A stretch of DNA of 64,000 bases from Paenibacillus tianjinensis (GTDB lineage Bacteria > Bacillota > Bacilli > Paenibacillales > Paenibacillaceae): contig NZ_CP070969.1 in the NCBI RefSeq assembly GCF_017086365.1, positions 2,728,001-2,792,000 on the forward strand, in the 5' to 3' direction. Below, piece by piece: positions 26,741 through 34,317 of this stretch (position 1 is the first letter of the stretch; the number at the start of each line of letters is the position of its first letter). A program made the translations under genes and the position numbers. Under the pieces are notes generated by a model. The model did no database searches and had not been told where the DNA came from. It saw only the letters and a program-made list of their open reading frames with translations.

Positions 26741-26782
26741 AGCGCCCCTTTGATCCGGAATCCGGTTCAAAAAGGGCGCTTG
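26741..26782 (-). terminator. rho-independent terminator of hxlR
   Basis: AGCGCCCCTTTGA/TCAAAAAGGGCGCT outer stem with an inner CCGGA/TCCGG. On the minus strand it is followed by TTATTTGTT. Confidence 0.75.
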
Positions 26783-26801
26783 TTTGCTAGCGGGACGGCC
26801 G

Positions 26802-27128
26802 TCACTGTTTTACACCGAGCTCAATCCAATCCGTAGACCAGTTTCCGATTTCCCCCAGAATAGGAGCAAGAGCCGTTCCTTTCGGGGTAAGCGAATATTC
26901 AATGCGCACTGGCATCTCAGGATACACTGTCCGCTGAATGATGCCTTCGTTCTCCATCTCCTTCAGGCGGTCGGAAAGCACCTTACCGCTGAGGTTGGAG
27001 AGACAGCTTTCGATTTCACCGAAACGGCGGGGGCCTTGCATCAATACAAATACGATCAATGCGACCCAGCGTTTGCTAAGCACGTCAACCGCTTTCTCAA
27101 AGCGTGGACACATCTCGAATTCATTCAT
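26802..27128 (-). CDS. HxlR-family winged-helix regulator
   Basis: 108 residues with the HxlR fold: CPRFEKAVDVLSKRWVALIVFVLMQGPRRFGEIE, the recognition helix SGKVLSDRLKEMENEGII, and the wing VYPEMPVRIEYSLTPKG. The N-terminal Cys7 is at the position used for thiol redox sensing in HypR/YodB-type members (Cys6/Cys14), so sensing of electrophiles or oxidants is possible. ATG at 27128 with AGAGGTGAT upstream. It is divergent from a GTP cyclohydrolase II gene; two similar AACTTACAA elements in the intergenic region are candidate operators for it. Confidence 0.88.
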   Translation of the reverse strand: MNEFEMCPRFEKAVDVLSKRWVALIVFVLMQGPRRFGEIESCLSNLSGKVLSDRLKEMENEGIIQRTVYPEMPVRIEYSLTPKGTALAPILGEIGNWSTDWIELGVKQ

Positions 27129-27158
27129 TTAGATCACCTCTGCATTCATTATATCATA

Positions 27159-27255
27159 AACTTACAATAAGTAATTATAATTATTTAAATATATATTATA
27201 ACTTGACGAAGTTATATTACAATGATAAACTAACTTACAAATAGTTACTAGTAAG
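27159..27255. promoter_or_regulatory. divergent hxlR/ribA control region with paired AACTTACAA elements
   Basis: AACTTACAATAAGTAATTA begins at 27159 and TAACTTACAAATAGTTACTA at 27231. Both have ACTTACAA followed by an AGTNA-type half, and the second also contains CTTAC...GTAAG ends. A TTGACG box lies between them (27203-27208). No FMN riboswitch sequence is visible in front of ribA. Confidence 0.4.
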
Positions 27256-27289
27256 AAATTAAATTATTAAAATTTAGGACGGTGCAATC

Positions 27290-28072
27290 ATGATTAAACC
27301 GGATATCATTTCTATGTTGCAGAATAAAATCAAATGGATCACTAACGATGACAACACTAACATATTAGTTGGACCGATTACATTGCCGGTTAATCTGGAC
27401 GGAGAGACCGTCACTTTTAAATGGTACAGCTGGATCAAAGCTACTGATGCTGAACTGCTTCAAGGGGATTCCAAGGAGGCCACTGAACTGCTTATTTCGC
27501 GGTTGTCGTCCATGAAGCTTGCGGACGGGCAGCAGTCGAGTGTCCTCGTCTATGGTGACTTTGAATATTCGGACGAAGCGCTCATCCGGATGCACAGCAT
27601 TTGCCATACCGGCGATATTTTTGGCAGCAAACGCTGCGATTGCGGATTCCAGCTCCGCCAGTCCATGAAGATGATTGCCCAGCATGGCTCCGGGGCGCTG
27701 TTCTATCTGGCCAACCATGAAGGAAGAGGGATCGGCCTGTTCAGCAAAGCTATGGCCTATATTCTTCAGGAAGAAGGCTATGATACTGTGGAAGCTAATC
27801 TGGAGCTCGGGTTTGCCGATGATTCCAGAGACTATACGGATGCGATCAGCGTACTGCAGTATCTGCGCAGCAAACCGGTAACTCTGATCACTAATAATCC
27901 TAAGAAGATGGAAGCTCTAAAGGCAGCAGGGATGAACACCGGCAAGCGAATTCCGCTCTGGGGTGATGTCTCTGTCTTCAATGAAAAGTACCTGCGGACT
28001 AAAGTAACACGCTCCGGCCATCTTGAGGCTGTGAAGAACCCTGAATTCTTTGAAGGCCGGGTCGCCAAATAA
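27290..28072 (+). CDS. ribA: GTP cyclohydrolase II
   Basis: 260 residues. First enzyme of riboflavin synthesis, converting GTP to the diaminopyrimidinone phosphate with release of formate and diphosphate. Zinc ligands are in CHTGDIFGSKRCDCG (about residues 104-118), the catalytic block is ANHEGRGIGLFSKAMAY (about 144-160) and the GTP-binding LITNNPKKMEALKAAGM motif follows. There is no DHBP synthase (RibB) domain, unlike the fused RibBA of the usual Firmicute rib operon, so this is probably an extra stand-alone copy. It is alone on its strand, divergent from an HxlR regulator. The N-terminal 80 residues are unlike standard RibA. Confidence 0.9.
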   Translation: MIKPDIISMLQNKIKWITNDDNTNILVGPITLPVNLDGETVTFKWYSWIKATDAELLQGDSKEATELLISRLSSMKLADGQQSSVLVYGDFEYSDEALIRMHSICHTGDIFGSKRCDCGFQLRQSMKMIAQHGSGALFYLANHEGRGIGLFSKAMAYILQEEGYDTVEANLELGFADDSRDYTDAISVLQYLRSKPVTLITNNPKKMEALKAAGMNTGKRIPLWGDVSVFNEKYLRTKVTRSGHLEAVKNPEFFEGRVAK

Positions 28073-28146
28073 AGAGGGTAGTGCTTTTCCATTCCGTACA
28101 TTATAATGGAGAACTGAACCATACTTTTAGCTTAGCGAGGTACTCT

Positions 28147-29202
28147 ATGAACGCAATTGAAGTGCAGGACTTGCGCAAAACCTTCAAAGTCCAAAAAAAC
28201 CGCGAGGGCCTCAAAGGGGCCTTCGCTGATTTGTTTAAACGGCAATATTCTGAAGTTACAGCAGTGAAGGATATTTCATTCACTATTCCCCAAGGGGAAA
28301 TCTGCGGCTATATCGGTGAGAACGGAGCTGGCAAATCAACGACGATCAAAATGCTCTCGGGAATTCTGGTCCCGACGTCTGGCAGTGTGTCTGTCGGCGG
28401 CTTTGTTCCTTATGAGGAACGTGAGAAATTCGTGCAGAATATCGGCGTTGTGTTTGGCCAGCGCAGCCAGCTCTGGTGGGATATCGGTGTTATTGAGTCT
28501 TTTCAGCTGCTGCGTAAAGTGTACCGGGTATCTGAGCAGGATTTCAAAAAACGGCTGGACGAGCTGGTCGAACGGCTGGAGCTGCAGGAGCTGCTTAACC
28601 GTCCGGTCCGCAAGCTGAGTCTTGGCCAGCGGATGCGCTGTGAGCTTGTGGCTGCGCTCCTGCATAATCCGTCGATTATATTCCTGGACGAGCCGACCAT
28701 TGGCCTTGATATCGTCGTGAAGTCAGAGATCCGCGATTTTCTTAAAGACATGAACCGTGATCATGGCACTACCATTCTGCTGACAACCCATGACTTGCAG
28801 GATATTGAAGCCCTGTGTTCACGTGTAATTATGCTGGATGACGGACGAATTATCTATGATGGCGGGCTTGAGGAGCTGAAGCAGCGCTGGGGAACCGGAC
28901 GCGAGGTGCAGTTCCAATTCGGGACAGCGACTAAGCTTGCTCAGCTGGTGCAGTGGACGGACGGAATGCCCGTGTCCTGGTCGGCTGAGAATGAGCTGGG
29001 TGCCAAGGTATGGATTCCGCTGGAGCTGAATGTATCCGATGTGCTGGCCCGCGTTGTCGGTCAAGCGGACATAACCGACATCAAAATTATCGAAACGAAT
29101 ACGGATGAGATTGTTCGAAGCATTTATCAGTCCGGATCTGCCGAGAAGCCGGAAGAGATGATCGCTGGCCTGCAGGATGAGAAAGAGGCCACACATGTCT
29201 AA
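28147..29202 (+). CDS. ABC transporter ATP-binding protein (ABC-2 / NatA type)
   Basis: 351 residues. Walker A GENGAGKSTTIKML (about 62-75), Q-loop VVFGQRSQLWWDIG, signature LSLGQRMRCELVAALLH, Walker B IIFLDEPTIGLDI and H-loop TTHDLQDIE. The signature is LSLGQ rather than LSGGQ and the Q-loop contains the RSQLWWD motif, both typical of the subfamily that partners DUF990-type permeases. The C-terminal 80 residues form a regulatory domain. ATG 28147 is seven bases after GCGAGG. The next two genes encode its membrane subunits; their overlap and spacing show one operon. Substrate unknown. Confidence 0.92.
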   Translation: MNAIEVQDLRKTFKVQKNREGLKGAFADLFKRQYSEVTAVKDISFTIPQGEICGYIGENGAGKSTTIKMLSGILVPTSGSVSVGGFVPYEEREKFVQNIGVVFGQRSQLWWDIGVIESFQLLRKVYRVSEQDFKKRLDELVERLELQELLNRPVRKLSLGQRMRCELVAALLHNPSIIFLDEPTIGLDIVVKSEIRDFLKDMNRDHGTTILLTTHDLQDIEALCSRVIMLDDGRIIYDGGLEELKQRWGTGREVQFQFGTATKLAQLVQWTDGMPVSWSAENELGAKVWIPLELNVSDVLARVVGQADITDIKIIETNTDEIVRSIYQSGSAEKPEEMIAGLQDEKEATHV

Positions 29203-30073
29203 AGCTCTAAAGGCTGCTGTCTCCACCTCAGGTGGAGGCTCTTCGTCAGGCCATTCCCCGGAAAACGGGCGACGGCTGCTGCTTGGTGCTTACTTTGATT
29301 TTATCCGTATCCGTTTCCTGACTATGCTGGCTTACCGGATTAATTATTATTCTGGTATTCTGATTTATACCCTTAATATCGGGGTGAATTATTTCACCTG
29401 GAAGGCCATATACGGTGGCGGTGAATCGTTAGGCGGCTTTACAGGTGCACAAATGACAACTTATGTTGCTGTCTCCTGGATGGCGAGGGCCTTTTATTTC
29501 AACAATCTGGACCGTGAGATTTCTACGGATATCCGTGACGGCAGCATCGCAATCCAGTTCATCCGGCCGTATAATTACGTGCTGGTCAAAATGATGCAGG
29601 GACTCGGCGAAGGACTGTTCCGATTCATGATGCTGATGATTCCGGGGATGATCATTGCGGTCCTGCTGTTTCCTGTGCAGCTGCCGACAGAGCCTTCAGC
29701 CTGGATTGGATTCCTGGTCATGCTCTTCTTCAGCTTCCTGATCAGCTCGCAGATTAATGTGATCACAGGCCTGACGGCCTTTTTTGTCGAGAACAATGAA
29801 GGTGTAATGCGGATGAAGCGGGTAATCGTAGATCTGTTCTCCGGTCTGATCGTTCCGATCAGCCTGTTTCCGGGCTGGCTGTCGTCTGTGCTTCACGTGT
29901 TGCCTTTCCAAGCCATAACTTACCTGCCGGGTTCCGTATTTACGGGCCGGGTACAAGGGGTAGGCATCTGGAATGTGCTCGGTGTGCAGGTCTTCTGGTT
30001 CCTGGCACTGATCATTCCTATTGTCTGGCTATACCACGCGGCGCGTAAGCGGCTGTTCGTGCAGGGAGGTTGA
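29195..30073 (+). CDS. ABC-2 type permease subunit (DUF990-like)
   Basis: 292-residue membrane protein with six hydrophobic segments (about 56-75, 85-105, 145-170, 180-205, 225-245 and 260-280). The motifs YFNNLDREISTDIRDGSIAIQFIRPYNY and NNEGVMRMKRVIVDLFSGLIVPISLFP are typical of the first permease of this exporter family. A Ser/Gly-rich N-terminal tail precedes the first segment. Start ATG 29195 overlaps the ATPase stop by eight bases, implying translational coupling; the frame is open further upstream but without a ribosome site. Works as a heterodimer with the next gene. Confidence 0.88.
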   Translation: MSKALKAAVSTSGGGSSSGHSPENGRRLLLGAYFDFIRIRFLTMLAYRINYYSGILIYTLNIGVNYFTWKAIYGGGESLGGFTGAQMTTYVAVSWMARAFYFNNLDREISTDIRDGSIAIQFIRPYNYVLVKMMQGLGEGLFRFMMLMIPGMIIAVLLFPVQLPTEPSAWIGFLVMLFFSFLISSQINVITGLTAFFVENNEGVMRMKRVIVDLFSGLIVPISLFPGWLSSVLHVLPFQAITYLPGSVFTGRVQGVGIWNVLGVQVFWFLALIIPIVWLYHAARKRLFVQGG

Positions 30074-30077
30074 TGAA

Positions 30078-30863
30078 ATGTATTACCTGGGATTATTATT
30101 TGAATATTTGAAAAATTATCTGAAAACCCGGTTAACCTACCGTGCCGATTTTTGGGTGGAGGTCATCTCGGATCTGCTGTTTCAGGCGACCAACTTTATC
30201 TTTATTCTAGTTATCTTCATGCATACGGACAGGCTGGGCGGCTGGAATCAGAATGAAGTAGTGTTTGTCTACGGCTTCTTTATGGTGCCCTTTGGCGTCT
30301 TCAGCTGCTTTGTGAATATGTGGGGCTTCAGCGAGCGATACATTGTTAAAGGCGAGATGGACCGTGTCCTGACGCGTCCGGCGCATAATCTGTTTCAGAT
30401 TTTCCTGGAAAATGTCGATCCGCCATCGCTGGTCGGTTCGTTCATCGGACTGATTATTATGGCGATCAGCGGCGCAAATCTCGGCCTGCCTTTCGAATGG
30501 TGGACGATTCCGGCATTGCTTGTACTGACGTTAAGTGCGGTTGCTATATATACCGGGATCTATACGACCCTTACTTCTTTGTCGTTCTATTCCGATGCGC
30601 CGACCGGCATTTTGCCGCTGATGTACAATATTCAGACTTATGGACGTTATCCGGTAACGATTTACAACCGGGCGATTCAGGTCTTGCTTACCTGGATTGT
30701 TCCGTTTGCTTTTGTCGGAATCTATCCGGCGGCACTGTTCCTGCACAGGGATGAGATGAGAAGCATGGCTTTACTAACACCGGTAGTCGGCGCAGTGTTC
30801 CTGGGCATCGGACTCATAAGCTGGAATTACGGAGTCAAACGGTATAAGGGAGCAGGCTCTTAA
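30078..30863 (+). CDS. ABC-2 type permease subunit (DUF990-like)
   Basis: 261-residue membrane protein with about six hydrophobic segments. The first part, YLKNYLKTRLTYRADFWVEVISDLL, and MDRVLTRPAHNLFQIFLENVDPP are characteristic of the second permease of this family. ATG 30078 follows GGGAGGTTGATGAA; it begins four bases after the first permease stops. A strong terminator 20 bases after the stop closes the three-gene exporter operon. Confidence 0.88.
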   Translation: MYYLGLLFEYLKNYLKTRLTYRADFWVEVISDLLFQATNFIFILVIFMHTDRLGGWNQNEVVFVYGFFMVPFGVFSCFVNMWGFSERYIVKGEMDRVLTRPAHNLFQIFLENVDPPSLVGSFIGLIIMAISGANLGLPFEWWTIPALLVLTLSAVAIYTGIYTTLTSLSFYSDAPTGILPLMYNIQTYGRYPVTIYNRAIQVLLTWIVPFAFVGIYPAALFLHRDEMRSMALLTPVVGAVFLGIGLISWNYGVKRYKGAGS

Positions 30864-30882
30864 CAAAGATATGTTAGTTATT

Positions 30883-30923
30883 CAAGGCAGGCGGATGAGA
30901 AATCTCCGTTTGCCTTATTTTTT
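30883..30923 (+). terminator. rho-independent terminator of the ABC operon
   Basis: AAGGCAGGCGGA pairs with TCCGTTTGCCTT, followed by ATTTTTTT. Confidence 0.88.
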
Positions 30924-31044
30924 TGCCTTGCGAACTCCGTAAGAAAATACTATAAATATGCGATAAATATCCTAACCTCTCTATGCCTGAAATCTCATAA
31001 TAAGAATAGACACAGGCCGATCTAGTAAAAGAAGGTGGAGTTCG

Positions 31045-32013
31045 ATGAAAAGTTACAGTATAGGTGTCGATTTAGGCGGAACCAATATCAAAGCCGGGTT
31101 ATTCAATGCTGACTTCACCGCAGTAGATGAAGTGTCCCTACATACTGAAGCAGCGGAAGGTCCGGCACATGTACTTGAGCGGATCAGGTTTACAGTGAAA
31201 CAGCTGACGGAAGGGAATGGCATTGATCTCCAGCAGATTGAATGTATGGGGATGGGAATACCTGGCCTTTTGAACCCAGAAGAGGGACTGTCAATTTTCT
31301 CCCCGAACTTTCCGGGATGGGAGCAAATACAAATTGTGAATGAAATGAAGCAGCATTACGACTTCCCTGTTTATATTGATAATGATGTGCGGGTCAATTT
31401 ATATGGGGAGTGGCTGCACGGTGCCGGAAAAAACTGCAGCAATCTGGTGATGATTACACTCGGTACAGGTCTGGGATCGGGAATTATTCATGAAGGAAAG
31501 GTATTGTACGGGACGACTTATAGCGCTGGGGAAATTGGGCATATGAATATGTACAGAGACGGCAGGCCCTGCCGCTGCGGCAGTTCCGGCTGTCTCGGAC
31601 GGTATGTCTCAGCTGTAGGCATGGTCAATACCTTCAAAGAAAAGCTGGGAGCAGGCAAATCCAGTGTCATTCAGTCCTGGACGAACGGTGATAACGGGCA
31701 GATTACCGCATTAATGATCTCAGAGGCTTATGACCATGGAGATGAGCTCGCACTAGAAGTGATGCATGAGACAGGGAGACTGCTTGGTTTCGGGCTGGCA
31801 AATGTGATTAATCTGCTGAACCCGGAGAGAATCATAATCGGCGGAGGAATGGCGGCGGCCGGGGACAGGCTGCTGGGCGTTGTGCGCGAAACCGTGAACA
31901 CCCATGCCTTGAAGCTGCCCCGCGGCAGATGCAGCATCTTACAGGCCGAGCTGGGCAGCCGTGCAGGTACATTAGGTGCTGCGGCATATGCTTATCAAAA
32001 ATTTAAGGGATAG
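31045..32013 (+). CDS. ROK-family sugar kinase, probable glucokinase
   Basis: 322 residues. ATP-binding DLGGTNIKAGLF at the N-terminus, sugar-binding IDNDVRVNLYGEW with GTGLGSGI next, and the ROK zinc motif GHMNMYRDGRPCRCGSSGCLG (His plus three Cys). The IIIGGGMAAAGD loop completes the second phosphate site. Phosphorylates glucose or a related hexose in the cytoplasm; N-acetylhexosamines or fructose cannot be excluded. ATG 31045 with AAGGTGG upstream. Single gene with no transporter beside it. PTS sugars would arrive phosphorylated, so it more likely serves free sugars released by glycosidases. Confidence 0.9.
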   Translation: MKSYSIGVDLGGTNIKAGLFNADFTAVDEVSLHTEAAEGPAHVLERIRFTVKQLTEGNGIDLQQIECMGMGIPGLLNPEEGLSIFSPNFPGWEQIQIVNEMKQHYDFPVYIDNDVRVNLYGEWLHGAGKNCSNLVMITLGTGLGSGIIHEGKVLYGTTYSAGEIGHMNMYRDGRPCRCGSSGCLGRYVSAVGMVNTFKEKLGAGKSSVIQSWTNGDNGQITALMISEAYDHGDELALEVMHETGRLLGFGLANVINLLNPERIIIGGGMAAAGDRLLGVVRETVNTHALKLPRGRCSILQAELGSRAGTLGAAAYAYQKFKG

Positions 32014-32090
32014 AGTCTGCTGCTTTGCTTTTTTTGAAAGATCAGCTTGGCATGATATGCTGTAGTTATCGATTAAGCAGGAGGGTAATG

Positions 32091-32627
32091 ATGAAACAAG
32101 ACATTCAGCATGTGCCTTATGGTTATGAGCCGCCGGCCAAGGAACGTAAGGGAAGCTTAATTTTCTATGATTCATTTGAGCGTATCACGGACCAGGAGCT
32201 GGAAATGGCTGCGAGAACTGCAGTAGATCGCAAATTTACTAAGCTGGTGCTTTATCCGCTGCATGAGGAAACAGTGAGACGTATGACAAAAGAGCCCGTC
32301 CAGTCGTACTACAAGCGGGAAGACCGTCTTCATGAGTGGAAAAGAGAGCAGGGGCTCCCGTTCGTCACCGTGGAGAGCCTGGAAGGAAAGCGGAAGAAAT
32401 ATACGCCGCTGGATTCTGCGCTTCGTCATATCAGTGATGTGTATCCTGCGCCGTATTTTCTCTATCTGACTCCGGAAATGGCTAATTTGTTTGCTTCTTA
32501 TTCTTCGTTCGAGGAGTGGATTGTCAAGCTGCGTCTGCTCCTGTCAGAAGAACCTGTCCAGATTCACCCCCGCCTGGCAAAATTCCGCCACCGCTGGGAT
32601 GTCGCCGGGGCAGACCGGGAGGAATGA
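32091..32627 (+). CDS. hypothetical protein, 178 residues
   Basis: Not recognised with confidence. The sequence has a Rossmann-like start (KGSLIFYDSFERITDQELEMAARTAVDRKFTKLVLYPLHEETVRRM), a basic linker and a helix-rich C-terminal part (YLYLTPEMANLFASYSSFEEWIVKLRLLL). The HEETVRRM region recalls small nucleotidyl-transferase-like folds, but no catalytic HIGH motif is present. No signal peptide or membrane segment. ATG 32091 is seven bases after AGGAGGG; the preceding ATG 32088 would be too close. The next small gene follows after 46 bases and is probably co-transcribed. Confidence 0.7.
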   Translation: MKQDIQHVPYGYEPPAKERKGSLIFYDSFERITDQELEMAARTAVDRKFTKLVLYPLHEETVRRMTKEPVQSYYKREDRLHEWKREQGLPFVTVESLEGKRKKYTPLDSALRHISDVYPAPYFLYLTPEMANLFASYSSFEEWIVKLRLLLSEEPVQIHPRLAKFRHRWDVAGADREE

Positions 32628-32673
32628 CGCTTTAGAATAAAGCATGCTTCAATTATGGGGGAGGCAGGTTTGG

Positions 32674-33012
32674 ATGAATGAAGTGTTTAGATTAGATATC
32701 AGTCTGCAGCCTGATGCAGCCATTACACTGGTGAAGGAAGGGTTAACGGAACAATCAGAACTTCTGCATCAGGAGCTGCATAATCTTGGAGACGGCAGGA
32801 TGATTGGGACACTGGTGTATGAACGTTATTTCTTCCGCACCGGTAATCAGGCTGCGCTGGTGGTAATCGTGGATAATTTGTGTGGGGTAAGCAAGGTACG
32901 GCTCATTCCGGCGGGAAGCTCAAACAGCATGCTTTTTAAAATTGATAGAGGTGCTGGTAAAAGCTTCGCCTCTTCTGTAGAGAAGATCCTGTCTCCCTAC
33001 ATTTTGAAATGA
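32674..33012 (+). CDS. small conserved protein, possibly DUF6054
   Basis: 112 residues forming a predicted alpha-beta fold: an amphipathic first helix, MIGTLVYERYFFRTGNQAALVVIVDNLCGVSKVRLIPAGSS, then a C-terminal helix ending in SVEKILSPYI. The YERYFFR...VVIVDN...AGSS pattern resembles the family I remember as DUF6054, whose function is unknown; this is a low-certainty match. ATG 32674 with GGGGGAGG upstream. No membrane segments. A GC-rich hairpin (33032-33069) lies between it and the convergent DUF4395 gene. Confidence 0.65.
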   Translation: MNEVFRLDISLQPDAAITLVKEGLTEQSELLHQELHNLGDGRMIGTLVYERYFFRTGNQAALVVIVDNLCGVSKVRLIPAGSSNSMLFKIDRGAGKSFASSVEKILSPYILK

Positions 33013-33050
33013 ACACTATAGACCTGCACATGGCAGCATCGGCACGGTAA

Positions 33051-33494
33051 TTATTTACCCGATGCTGCCTGCTTGCGTCTGTAGCTGTACATTTTCCATT
33101 GATAATGGATAAAGCAGCCGATGCAGAAGCCCAAGATAGCGACAGTTGCAGCGGTGGCTACCAGTGCAGTAAAAATATACCCAATGACCGTCCAGCCCGC
33201 CAACAAGCTAACTAGTCCGACTGTAAGGCAAAAAACTGCAATGCTCTGGTTGAACTGCTGCTGATCCCAGTCCTCCTGCAGGTAAGAGGAAGGCTCTTTC
33301 CTCAGAAAATTAGCGGCTAGCTTTATGACCGGATGATATCCAAACAGCAGACCGGACAGTCCGGCGGCCAGCGGGAGGGCAAGAATCAAATAAGCGCCTG
33401 TGATCCAGGCCAGCAATACAGAAATGACGATAAAAGCCTGATTAATTTTGACTAGAGGTCTGGGAATCCTTTTGGTTGAGCTGATTTCCCCCAC
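33051..33494 (-). CDS. DUF4395 integral membrane protein
   Basis: 147 residues with four hydrophobic segments. The hallmark of DUF4395 is seen at both ends: IPRPLVKINQAFIVISVLLAW near the N-terminus and the closing CIGCFIHYQ motif with two Cys three residues apart, in or next to the last membrane helix. The Cys pair may be redox-active; no function is known. GTG at 33494 is chosen because AAAGGTG lies about nine bases upstream; the frame is open further but the additional residues are not family-like. Convergent with the preceding small gene and divergent from a TetR regulator. Confidence 0.8.
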   Translation of the reverse strand: MGEISSTKRIPRPLVKINQAFIVISVLLAWITGAYLILALPLAAGLSGLLFGYHPVIKLAANFLRKEPSSYLQEDWDQQQFNQSIAVFCLTVGLVSLLAGWTVIGYIFTALVATAATVAILGFCIGCFIHYQWKMYSYRRKQAASGK

Positions 33495-33660
33495 AATAAT
33501 ACACACCTTTCGGATTGGAATAATAATATTATACTTTATCTGACATATGATTAACAATTGGAATGTCACTTTCTATTCTTAAGAATGGTTAAGACCGGGA
33601 CGAAAATTAAATTTGAAACAATTAAATGTTGACAGATAGTTAAAATTTATGGTTTTATTA

Positions 33661-33680
33661 TATAGACCGATTGTTATACT
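33661..33680. promoter_or_regulatory. LmrA/YxaF-type operator candidate
   Basis: TATAGACCGATTGTTATACT resembles the B. subtilis LmrA/YxaF box, which I recall as ATAGACCRGTC followed by an AT-rich half. It lies 19 bases before the TTG start of a TetR regulator of that subgroup, so autoregulation of the regulator-efflux operon is likely. A TTGACA box is at 33629-33634. Confidence 0.5.
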
Positions 33681-33699
33681 AGAAAAGGAAGTGTTGAGC

Positions 33700-34269
33700 T
33701 TGTCGAACAAGCACAATGCACGTGAGGCGATTGTGGACACCGCTTCAAGATTGTTTTTCACACAAGGTTATCACGCGACCGGCTTGAATCAGATCATTAA
33801 GGACAGTGAATCGCCGAAGGGATCGCTTTATTATTATTTTCCCCGGGGCAAAGAAGAACTGGCCTTAACCTGCATCAGCCGGACAAGTGAAATTGTTGCC
33901 GGGCTACTCCGGTACTACGCAGAAAAACAACTGGGTACAGCCGTAATGGTACAGGAATTTATTCTGGAGCTAGCCAGGAAAGCTGAGGAGACTTCTTTTG
34001 AAGGGATAGTTCCATTCAGCTTTTGGGTTGCTGTTGAAACCTCCTGTGTCAGTGACGAGCTGCGCTCGGCCTGTCAATCGGTGTTCAGGGACTGGCAGGA
34101 TGTGATTATGCAGAGTTTGATTGAGGAAGGCGTTGAGGGCACAACGGCTGCCACTAAGGCTTCAGTCATCATCTCACTGTACGAAGGTGCACTTCTCCAG
34201 GCGCTGACACACAAGAGCACACAGCCGCTGCTTGCTGCGGCACAGAGTATACCTGCCATACTGGGTTAA
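33700..34269 (+). CDS. TetR/AcrR-family regulator, LmrA/YxaF subgroup
   Basis: 189 residues. N-terminal helix-turn-helix: REAIVDTASRLFFTQGYHATGLNQIIKDSESPKGSLYYYFPRGKEELA, with the PKGSLYYYFP recognition helix and GKEEL typical of the LmrA/YxaF subgroup that controls multidrug efflux. The ligand domain includes VAVETSCVSDELRSACQSVFRDWQ. TTG 33700 is chosen as start: AAGGAA lies nine bases upstream; two closer candidates (GTG 33691, TTG 33694) sit on that site. The DHA2 efflux gene starts 48 bases after the stop and is almost certainly its target. Confidence 0.88.
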   Translation: MSNKHNAREAIVDTASRLFFTQGYHATGLNQIIKDSESPKGSLYYYFPRGKEELALTCISRTSEIVAGLLRYYAEKQLGTAVMVQEFILELARKAEETSFEGIVPFSFWVAVETSCVSDELRSACQSVFRDWQDVIMQSLIEEGVEGTTAATKASVIISLYEGALLQALTHKSTQPLLAAAQSIPAILG

Positions 34270-34317
34270 CAACAGAAAGCTAGAGAGAAAATTATCGATT
34301 ATCAGGAGGATACAAGA

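Noticed and set aside
27129..27289. FMN riboswitch before ribA
   Set aside because: The conserved G-rich and GCA-containing FMN aptamer segments are absent and the region is only AT-rich with two operator-like elements.
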